Source: Scatosoma sp045632625
GTDB lineage: Bacteria; Bacillota; Clostridia; Christensenellales; Borkfalkiaceae
NCBI GenBank assembly: GCA_045632625.1
Contig: JAZQWZ010000092.1
Coordinates: forward strand, 1-5,800
Length of the DNA stretch: 5,800 nt
Reading direction: 5' to 3'
Position numbers and translations under genes: made by a program. Below the pieces are notes generated by a model that was not told the origin of the DNA, did no database searches, and was given only the letters and a program-made list of their open reading frames with translations. Shown piece after piece: positions 1-4,692 of the stretch (its first letter is position 1; every line of letters starts with the position of its first letter).

Positions 1-359
1 TTACCGCGGCAATCGCTTTGAAAGGCACAGCGAAAATCGTAAAAAAAGTTTCTAGAAATTTGTTCTATCCCCGTCCCAACGTCGATTCGGCAGTGGTAAA
101 AATCACGTTCGATAGGGGCAGAATCCCCGTAAAAAGTGAAAAAGCATACCGCCAAACGGTCAAATGCGCCTTTTTGAATAGAAGAAAAACGCTGGAAAAC
201 AATCTTGTTAACAGCTTTGGCGTTTCTCGTGAAATAGCGAAAAACATTTTAGCGCAAGTAGGCGTAGACGAAAAAGCAAGGGGGGAAACGCTTTCCCCCG
301 AGCGCTTGGGCGTGCTTTGCAACGTGCTGATCGAGCAAGGGGTATTGCAAGAAAGCTAA
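1..359 (+). CDS. rsmA: 16S rRNA (adenine(1518)-N(6)/adenine(1519)-N(6))-dimethyltransferase RsmA, C-terminal part (5' end outside window)
   Basis: This is the 3' end of rsmA (ksgA). The enzyme uses S-adenosylmethionine to dimethylate two adjacent adenines in the 3'-terminal hairpin of 16S rRNA, a late step in small-subunit maturation in the cytoplasm. The reading frame is open from position 3 (TAAIALKG...) to the TAA at 357-359, so about 118 residues are visible; the SAM-binding Rossmann domain lies upstream of the window. Family hallmarks seen are the FYPRPNVDSAVVKI stretch (about residues 26-39), which follows the catalytic motif in this family, and the C-terminal helical domain with FLNRRKTLENNL and a final GVDEKARGETLSPERLGVL tail. 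A TTG at 18-20 is in frame but is not a start, because family-like sequence continues before it. No terminator separates it from the ABC exporter gene, whose start lies 23 bp downstream, so the two are probably co-transcribed. Confidence 0.93.
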   Translation, partial: TAAIALKGTAKIVKKVSRNLFYPRPNVDSAVVKITFDRGRIPVKSEKAYRQTVKCAFLNRRKTLENNLVNSFGVSREIAKNILAQVGVDEKARGETLSPERLGVLCNVLIEQGVLQES

Positions 360-382
360 GCAATCAGGGAGTAAAAACGAAA

Positions 383-2101
383 ATGAATAAGTCCCAAATA
401 GACATTCGCCTGTATACCAAACAGTTTTATAAAGGTAACGGGTTTTATATTACGCTTTTGGTAGTAGAAATGCTATTAAATATAGCGGGTTTACTGTTTG
501 TTTCGTGGATTTTGCAGCAGCTTATCGATTTAATCGGCGGCTATCAAACAGGCTTTACGCTTTCGCAGCTTACGATGATTTCCATTGCGGCGCTTGCCGT
601 TTCCATGCTTGGTTATTTAATAGCCTGCTATGCGCGGCCAAGATATCTGACGCGCGGTATTTCGCAGTATAAAACGTGTGTTTTTCAAGAGTTGACCAAG
701 AAAAACATATCCGCGTTTTCGGGCGAAAATTCGTCTACGTACATATCGGCGCTCACCAACGATATCAAAGCGATAGAGCAAGGATATTTGACGGATACGT
801 TTGTAATTATCAGCAACATCGTAACGTTTATCAGCGCGCTTGCCATGATGTTGTGGTACAGTCCGCTGTTGACGTTAGTGGCAATCGGTATGTCGTTGCT
901 GCCCTTGATTGCGGCGCTTTTGACGGGCAATCAAATGGCGGAAGCGGAAAAACAAGTTTCATCCGTCAACGAAACGTACACAGCAACCATTCGCGACTGT
1001 CTTGGCGGTTTTTCCGTGATTAAGTCCTTTAAGGCGGAAGCGCAAATGCTGCGTATTTTTAAGGAACGTATCCAACAGCTTGCCACGGCTGAGCGCGGTA
1101 AACAAAAAAAACACGTGCTTGTGGAAATGTTTGGTGCGCTTGCAGGGTTTACGGCGCAAATCGGTGTGTTTTTGCTAGGTGCGTATCTTGCACTTTCGGG
1201 AAAGGGCGTAACGGCAGGTATGACGATTGCGTTCGTGCAACTGATGAACTACGTGCTTTCGCCTATCGGCGCGATACCTACTGCATTAGCCGAACGCAAG
1301 GCGGCAAAGGTACTTGTTGAAAAGGTGGCGACAAAGCTGAATGAAAACGTCCGCGAGCAAGCGCAAACAGAACATACGCCCTTGCAAAACGGCATTACGG
1401 TGGAAGACGTGTGCTTTGGCTACGAAACGGACAAACAAGTGCTGCATAACGTAAATTGCCATTTTGCGTTGGGTAAAAAATATGCGATAGTCGGCGCGTC
1501 GGGCAGTGGCAAAACTACGCTGTTAAATTTATTGCTTGCGTCGTATGAAAATTATCAGGGCAATATTTATTATGATAATCAAGAATTAAAGCAAATACCA
1601 ACTTCGTCTTTATACGAAACGGATAGTATTATCCAACAAAACGTATTTGTGTTCAACGCAACCATTCGCGACAATATCACGATGTTCCGCGCGTTTCCCG
1701 AACAAGAAATTGAAAACGCCATTCGTCTTTCGGGGCTGTCTGCCGTGATACAAGCAAAAGGGGAAGAATATTTGTGCGGCGAAAACGGTAACGGGCTTTC
1801 GGGCGGCGAAAAACAACGTATTGCGATTGCTAGAAGTTTGTTGAAAAAATCGCAAGTACTGCTTGTGGACGAAGCGACGGCGGCATTGGACACGGAAACG
1901 GCAAAACAGGTGTTTGACGCCATTTTAAGCTTGGACGGTGTTACGAGTATCGTCGTTACCCATTCGTTGGAAGAAACGCTATTAAACCGTTACGACGAAA
2001 TTCTCACCATGAAAAACGGACGCATTGTAGAACGCGGCGCGTTTGTCGATTTGATGGAACAAAAGGGATATTTCTATTCGTTGTTCACGGTTGGACAATA
2101 A
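383..2101 (+). CDS. ABC transporter half-molecule, membrane domain fused to ATPase (exporter type)
   Basis: This 572-residue protein has the layout of a type IV ABC exporter, an inner-membrane pump that uses ATP to export a substrate, often a drug, lipid or peptide. The membrane domain has about six hydrophobic segments (roughly residues 21-47, 61-83, 138-159, 161-180, 247-271, 277-298). The nucleotide-binding domain follows, with aromatic A-loop Y347, Walker A GASGSGKT (371-378), Q-loop Q419, signature LSGGEKQ (472-478), Walker B VLLVDE (492-497) with catalytic E497, and H-loop H527. All catalytic residues are present, so a homodimer is possible; no partner half-transporter is nearby. There is no N-terminal C39 peptidase domain, so it would not process peptide leaders itself. 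The ATG at 383 is chosen because an AGGGAG lies 11 bp upstream and the protein then begins as family members do. The frame is open further upstream but would overlap rsmA. The substrate cannot be told from sequence. Confidence 0.93.
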   Translation: MNKSQIDIRLYTKQFYKGNGFYITLLVVEMLLNIAGLLFVSWILQQLIDLIGGYQTGFTLSQLTMISIAALAVSMLGYLIACYARPRYLTRGISQYKTCVFQELTKKNISAFSGENSSTYISALTNDIKAIEQGYLTDTFVIISNIVTFISALAMMLWYSPLLTLVAIGMSLLPLIAALLTGNQMAEAEKQVSSVNETYTATIRDCLGGFSVIKSFKAEAQMLRIFKERIQQLATAERGKQKKHVLVEMFGALAGFTAQIGVFLLGAYLALSGKGVTAGMTIAFVQLMNYVLSPIGAIPTALAERKAAKVLVEKVATKLNENVREQAQTEHTPLQNGITVEDVCFGYETDKQVLHNVNCHFALGKKYAIVGASGSGKTTLLNLLLASYENYQGNIYYDNQELKQIPTSSLYETDSIIQQNVFVFNATIRDNITMFRAFPEQEIENAIRLSGLSAVIQAKGEEYLCGENGNGLSGGEKQRIAIARSLLKKSQVLLVDEATAALDTETAKQVFDAILSLDGVTSIVVTHSLEETLLNRYDEILTMKNGRIVERGAFVDLMEQKGYFYSLFTVGQ

Positions 2102-2113
2102 GTAAAAACCATA

Positions 2114-2170
2114 AAAAACGAGGGCATATCGTGTTCAACGCGTACACGGTATGCCTATTTTTAATAAATA
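2114..2170. repeat. 57-bp direct repeat unit, copy 1 (contains a terminator hairpin)
   Basis: All 57 bases are identical to 4575-4631, in the same orientation, 2461 bp apart. Identity stops on both sides: the A-tract differs in length on the left, and T2171 corresponds to C4632 on the right. The unit starts 12 bp after the ABC gene stop codon. It consists of an A-tract, a long imperfect palindrome, a T-tract and a short AT-rich tail. The two copies bracket the XRE-controlled module. Confidence 0.95.
2123..2162 (+). terminator. Rho-independent terminator of the rsmA-ABC transcript (within repeat copy 1)
   Basis: A 12-bp stem joins GGCATATCGTGT (2123-2134) to ACACGGTATGCC (2144-2155) with one G-U wobble and a 9-base loop (2135-2143). 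TATTTTT follows at 2156-2162. It begins 21 bp after the ABC gene stop, as expected for an intrinsic terminator. An A-tract on the other side gives it weak potential on the minus strand as well. Confidence 0.8.
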
Positions 2171-2207
2171 TGCGGACTATATACAATGATAACGGCACCT
2201 TGTTTCT

Positions 2208-2246
2208 ATAAATAAAGGCGGAAGATTTTCTTCCGCCTTTATTTAT
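2208..2246 (-). terminator. Bidirectional terminator, mainly for the XRE regulator gene
   Basis: A perfect 17-bp stem pairs 2208-2224 with 2230-2246 around a 5-base ATTTT loop. The GC-rich core GGCGGAAG/CTTCCGCC is flanked by AAATAAA and TTTATTT, so it gives a T-rich tail on either strand. It starts 3 bp beyond the stop codon of the minus-strand XRE gene and also backs up the plus-strand terminator about 50 bp upstream. Confidence 0.88.
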
Positions 2247-2249
2247 GGG

Positions 2250-2486
2250 TTATTTCTTATATAAAGTACTTTTGGGATAAGGCATTTCCATGTCGGTAAG
2301 ACCAAGGATATAATCGGTGGAAACGTCGTAAAACTCTGCAAGTTGCACTAACGTTTCTAACGGTATTTGCCTTTGGCTGTTTTCATATTGAGAATACGTG
2401 TTTTGTTTTATGTGTAAATGGTCGGAAAGTTGTTTTTGTGTTAACTTAAATTCTTCCCGTAATTCTTTTAATCGAAAAAAACACAT
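2250..2486 (-). CDS. Small XRE/Cro-CI family transcriptional regulator
   Basis: This 78-residue protein is almost entirely one HTH_3 (Cro/C1-type) DNA-binding domain. The sequence FRLKELREEFKLTQKQLSDHL (residues 4-24) is the classic first two helices. KQNTYSQYE (27-35) is the likely recognition helix. IPLETLVQLAEFYDVSTDYILGLTD (41-65) matches the family's closing helices. There is no C-terminal peptidase or sensing domain, only a short tail (MEMPYPKSTLYKK), so the input signal is unclear. The ATG start has an AAGGG (2495-2499 on the plus strand) 8 bp upstream. It is transcribed away from the two-gene operon starting at 2629, and two matching palindromes lie between them. It is therefore probably the autoregulated repressor of that operon. 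The domain call is firm; the repressor role is inferred from operator placement. Confidence 0.92.
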   Translation of the reverse strand: MCFFRLKELREEFKLTQKQLSDHLHIKQNTYSQYENSQRQIPLETLVQLAEFYDVSTDYILGLTDMEMPYPKSTLYKK

Positions 2487-2517
2487 AACGTCTACCCTTA
2501 AAAACTTTTATATAACA

Positions 2518-2547
2518 ATTATAGTAAATCTCAATATGAGATGTTGA
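2518..2547 (-). promoter_or_regulatory. Predicted promoter of the XRE gene
   Basis: On the minus strand a perfect TATAAT (-10) lies at 2523-2518 and a weaker TCAACA (-35, 4 of 6 consensus bases) at 2547-2542, with an 18-bp spacer. Transcription would start near 2511, giving a leader of about 25 bases that contains the AAGGG ribosome binding site. The first palindrome (2528-2542) fills most of the spacer, which suggests autoregulation. Confidence 0.6.
2528..2542. promoter_or_regulatory. Predicted XRE operator O1, perfect palindrome
   Basis: ATCTCA-ATA-TGAGAT is a perfect 6-bp inverted repeat around a 3-bp centre. It sits inside the spacer of the minus-strand promoter and ends one base before the plus-strand -35 box. 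Small Cro/CI-type dimers typically bind sites of this size. That the neighbouring XRE protein binds here is inferred from proximity and from the second similar site 25 bp away. Confidence 0.72.
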
Positions 2548-2572
2548 CATTTATCTCAAAATGTGATAAAAT
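2544..2572 (+). promoter_or_regulatory. Predicted strong sigma-A promoter of the two-gene envelope operon
   Basis: A perfect TTGACA (2544-2549), a 17-bp spacer and TAAAAT (2567-2572, 5 of 6 bases) form a near-consensus promoter. TG at 2564-2565 adds an extended -10 element. The start would be near 2579, leaving a leader of about 50 bases before the ATG at 2629. Such a strong promoter fits control by repression: O1 abuts the -35 and O2 lies between the -35 and -10. Confidence 0.8.
2553..2567. promoter_or_regulatory. Predicted XRE operator O2, imperfect palindrome
   Basis: ATCTCA-AAA-TGTGAT has the same 6-3-6 layout as O1 with one mismatch between the arms. It occupies the spacer and the first base of the -10 of the plus-strand promoter, where bound protein would block RNA polymerase. 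Its centre is 25 bp from the centre of O1. Confidence 0.68.
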
Positions 2573-2587
2573 TAGCAATACAGGAAA

Positions 2588-2600
2588 TTTTATCATGAAA
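2588..2600 (+). repeat. 13-bp direct repeat, copy 1, in the operon leader
   Basis: TTTTATCATGAAA occurs here and again at 2622-2634, where it spans the start codon of the 301-residue protein. In this upstream copy the ATG at 2595 opens a 4-codon frame (MKSK, TAA at 2607-2609). This looks like a duplicated initiation region or a minimal leader. Confidence 0.6.
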
Positions 2601-2615
2601 TCAAAATAAAAAAGT

Positions 2616-2621
2616 AGGAGG
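2616..2621 (+). promoter_or_regulatory. Ribosome binding site of the 301-residue protein
   Basis: A perfect AGGAGG lies 7 bp before the ATG at 2629. This fixes the start at 2629 rather than at the upstream ATG at 2595, which has only a weak AGG in front of it. Confidence 0.9.
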
Positions 2622-2634
2622 TTTTATCATGAAA
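2622..2634 (+). repeat. 13-bp direct repeat, copy 2, spanning the start codon
   Basis: This is the second copy of TTTTATCATGAAA, 34 bp after the first, covering the spacer between AGGAGG and the ATG and the first codons of the 301-residue gene. Confidence 0.6.
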
Positions 2635-3534
2635 AAATATATTTCTTGGGTAGTATGTGCAGTTTTGCTGTTTTCAGCGATGTTGCTTCCAAAATTCAAT
2701 CCGATAGAAATCGGGAAAGGAAGTGGCGTGGGGCAAAAGGTAGAAAGTGTAGAAGAAGTGGCGGATATTTTATGCTCGTTTGGGGCGACTGAGGATGAAT
2801 TAAATCAAATGATGTCCACAAATACCGTCGAGCAAACAAATACGCATAAAAGCGTCACGTTAGAGTTTGAAATCAATAGATCGTTTAGTATGTGGCAAAA
2901 AAGCACACGAAAACAATTTTTATCTTCTCAAAGTAGAATGACAATGTATATTGATGATGAAAAAGTATATTATCGTGCGGAATCAGATACTTTTCAAGAG
3001 GCTCCTTTGGGAGAGGAGATGAAGAGAGTTTCTTCTTCTCCCGTATTCGATTTGTATGTCTTCGGCGAGCAGGTATTTCTTAAAGTTATGCAAGGAGCAG
3101 GGGAGGGTTTTCCCAAGGAATTGTTAAATAAATGGGTTGATATGGGCGATGGGGCTGAAATGTTTCAAGCTGTAACAGGAATGAATTTATTGATAATGTC
3201 AACAATAGGGCAATATATTTTAAATTGCGAAGAGGATATTTTTTCGCGCTCAGGTAACACGTATACGTTAAACAGCACGGCAGCCAAAACGCTTTGGGGA
3301 CAATTGAGTTTTGGGGAAATAAAAGAAGATGAATTTGACGAGGCGGAGTTTTTTGTGGATTTATCATCGAAACGTAGCCCTTTTTTTTCGGCGCGTTGTA
3401 CAGTAACGGAAAAGGGAGAAGGGAGCAGCTTTTGGTGGGGGGAACACGTGAAATGCCGATTGTCGAACATCGATAACACGAAAGTAAATTTTCCTCAAAA
3501 TGTAGAGATTTATAATCTTTTCGACTATTTATAA
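2629..3534 (+). CDS. Exported or membrane-anchored protein of unknown function
   Basis: I do not recognise this 301-residue protein. It begins MKKYISWVVCAVLLFSAMLLPKF, a positive N-terminus followed by a hydrophobic helix (about residues 5-21), so it is a Sec signal peptide or an uncleaved anchor with the rest outside the membrane. C10 lies within the helix without a convincing lipobox, so a lipoprotein is unlikely. The remainder is hydrophilic with alternating strand-like stretches (VTLEFEINRSF, 76-86; RMTMYIDDEKVYYRAE, 103-118; DLYVFGEQVFLKV, 141-153; EFFVDLS, 240-246) and ends in NIDNTKVNFPQNVEIYN (280-296). This pattern recalls LolA/LppX-like beta-sheet proteins, but that is only a guess. 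Four cysteines (C49, C200, C257, C276) lie in the exported part. It is the first gene of the XRE-controlled operon, 21 bp before the membrane protein gene, which suggests the two work together in the cell envelope. Confidence 0.85.
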   Translation: MKKYISWVVCAVLLFSAMLLPKFNPIEIGKGSGVGQKVESVEEVADILCSFGATEDELNQMMSTNTVEQTNTHKSVTLEFEINRSFSMWQKSTRKQFLSSQSRMTMYIDDEKVYYRAESDTFQEAPLGEEMKRVSSSPVFDLYVFGEQVFLKVMQGAGEGFPKELLNKWVDMGDGAEMFQAVTGMNLLIMSTIGQYILNCEEDIFSRSGNTYTLNSTAAKTLWGQLSFGEIKEDEFDEAEFFVDLSSKRSPFFSARCTVTEKGEGSSFWWGEHVKCRLSNIDNTKVNFPQNVEIYNLFDYL

Positions 3535-3543
3535 TTAAAAACA

Positions 3544-3549
3544 AAGGAG
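3544..3549 (+). promoter_or_regulatory. Ribosome binding site of the 335-residue membrane protein
   Basis: AAGGAG lies 6 bp before the ATG at 3556, in the 21-bp gap after the previous stop codon. No terminator or promoter is visible in this gap, so the two genes are probably one operon. Confidence 0.88.
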
Positions 3550-3555
3550 AATATC

Positions 3556-4563
3556 ATGGAAGCGGAACAAAATAAAGTAACAAAAGAAACGCCTTGGCAT
3601 ATCGGCAAGGCGTGCATATTGATAAATGTAGTAGGCGTAATTTTTGCGGCGGCGTATCTATTTGGGGCTTTTTCAGGAACGATGGAAAAGATAACTGTTA
3701 TTTCCTGTATCAATAAAATCTTGGCGATTTTTTCTTTTCACAAATCCCTTTGGTACGAATATGTTGCCGCAACGGCACAAGGGATTATTTATTTGGTATT
3801 AGGTGTTTTAATTATTAAAGCAACTTGTCGCGGCTTTAACCGCATGAAAATGAAAGAGGAAAACGTCAAAATTGCCTCTGTCTTTATTGAGTTTAAAAAT
3901 ATTTTTAGATATTGTACTATATATGTTATTGCAAACAATATGTTAAACCAAGAGGGGCTTGCTGGCTGGGGAAGATTTTTCCTTATCGTTGGGCTGCTGT
4001 TTGTATCGTTGGGCGAGGTGTATAAAAATGCAGTTATTACTAAAAAATGGTGGTGGCAATACGCCCTTTCTTCGGGGGTATATACGCTTGTTAAAGGAAT
4101 TCTTTTAATTGTTGTTGGCAGTTATATCGTTACGCCTTTTATAAAAGAAATTTTAGGAAATGTTCGCATCTTATTTTTTGGAACGTTAGATTTCTCAACG
4201 GGCATTCTTGCCGTACATACCTTATATAAAGCGATAGGCGTCAATATTTTCCATTTAATTTTAACGGTATATTTGTTTCAAAAGATGGATGAATTTTTCT
4301 TCTACAATAAATATGAAAGTGCCTGGAAAAAATTATTTATAACCGCTTGCGTGTATTTGGCTGTCGATTTGATTCTTTTTATGGCGTTAGTAGGCGGTGG
4401 GGCACAAATAGATATAATGCAAGCAGTTGCAGGTTATATGCAATCTGGAAATCATTTACCTATATCGATTATTTTAATCTCGGGCGCAGGGCGGGCAACA
4501 ACGTTTTTTCCCACGTTTTATAAAAAACCGATATCACAAAAAACCGTGAAACAAAAAGAATAA
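3556..4563 (+). CDS. Multipass membrane protein of unknown function
   Basis: I do not recognise this 335-residue protein. It has a short polar N-terminus (about 15 residues), then many hydrophobic segments: clear ones near 18-40, 68-90, 138-157, 170-195, 205-225, 228-243 and 259-280, with weaker candidates near 115-130 and 300-312. It is therefore an integral membrane protein with about seven to nine spans. The C-terminus is lysine-rich (KKPISQKTVKQKE), probably cytoplasmic by the positive-inside rule. I see no ATPase, protease or transporter signature motif. Odd local features are the KKWWWQY cluster (163-169) and the GGGAQ stretch (280-284). It is the second gene of the XRE-controlled operon, after the exported 301-residue protein, and is followed 11 bp later by the 57-bp repeat with its terminator. 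A membrane partner or transporter for the exported protein is possible but not shown. Confidence 0.88.
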   Translation: MEAEQNKVTKETPWHIGKACILINVVGVIFAAAYLFGAFSGTMEKITVISCINKILAIFSFHKSLWYEYVAATAQGIIYLVLGVLIIKATCRGFNRMKMKEENVKIASVFIEFKNIFRYCTIYVIANNMLNQEGLAGWGRFFLIVGLLFVSLGEVYKNAVITKKWWWQYALSSGVYTLVKGILLIVVGSYIVTPFIKEILGNVRILFFGTLDFSTGILAVHTLYKAIGVNIFHLILTVYLFQKMDEFFFYNKYESAWKKLFITACVYLAVDLILFMALVGGGAQIDIMQAVAGYMQSGNHLPISIILISGAGRATTFFPTFYKKPISQKTVKQKE

Positions 4564-4574
4564 TGACATAGAAT

Positions 4575-4631
4575 AAAAACGAGGGCATATCGTGTTCAAC
4601 GCGTACACGGTATGCCTATTTTTAATAAATA
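4575..4631. repeat. 57-bp direct repeat unit, copy 2 (contains a terminator hairpin)
   Basis: This is an exact copy of 2114-2170 in the same orientation. It begins 11 bp after the stop of the 335-residue membrane protein, mirroring the position of copy 1 after the ABC gene. The surrounding bases differ from those of copy 1. Confidence 0.95.
4584..4623 (+). terminator. Rho-independent terminator of the envelope operon (within repeat copy 2)
   Basis: It has the same 12-bp stem (4584-4595 with 4605-4616, one G-U wobble), 9-base loop and TATTTTT tail as the terminator after the ABC gene. It sits 20 bp after the plus-strand stop codon. Confidence 0.8.
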
Positions 4632-4639
4632 CGTATATA

Positions 4640-4674
4640 AAAAAGCCCATCGGAGGGGGACCGAGGGGCTTTTT
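4640..4674 (-). terminator. Bidirectional terminator between the envelope operon and the EF-G gene
   Basis: AAAAAGCCC-A-TCGG (4640-4653) pairs with CCGA-G-GGGCTTTTT (4661-4674) around a 7-base loop, with a single A/G mismatch. A and T runs on the two sides make it work in both directions. It lies 18 bp beyond the EF-G stop codon on the minus strand and is the second terminator for the converging plus-strand operon. Confidence 0.88.
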
Positions 4675-4692
4675 ATTTAGGGCAAAGAAAGA

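Noticed and set aside
317..382. A 22-residue N-terminal extension of the ABC exporter that would overlap rsmA
   Set aside because: It has no good ribosome binding site, overlaps the rsmA 3' end by 43 bp and does not resemble exporter N-termini; the ATG at 383 with AGGGAG upstream fits better.
2171..2207. A promoter or regulatory RNA between the two terminators after the ABC gene
   Set aside because: There is a TATACA-like stretch but no suitable -35 box at the right distance and no further structure, so it appears to be plain spacer.
2131..2211. A possible 26-codon peptide starting GTG in repeat copy 1, with GAGGG six bases upstream
   Set aside because: The first 13 codons are shared with copy 2 only because the DNA repeat is identical; the frame lies in the terminator stem, and the two copies diverge immediately after the repeat.
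2629..2700. A lipoprotein signal with C10 as the modified cysteine
   Set aside because: The residues before C10 (ISWVV) do not form a lipobox and the cysteine sits near the start of the hydrophobic helix, not after it.
3381..3388. A run of eight T bases in the 301-residue gene as a phase-variation tract
   Set aside because: The frame is intact, the run is short and it encodes ordinary Phe codons; an 8-A run also occurs in the ABC gene near 1105, so such runs are not special here.
3086..3544. A 152-codon open frame on the minus strand
   Set aside because: It lies antisense to the 301-residue gene, which has a strong promoter, AGGAGG and a signal sequence; the antisense translation looks unlike a folded protein and has no convincing start site.
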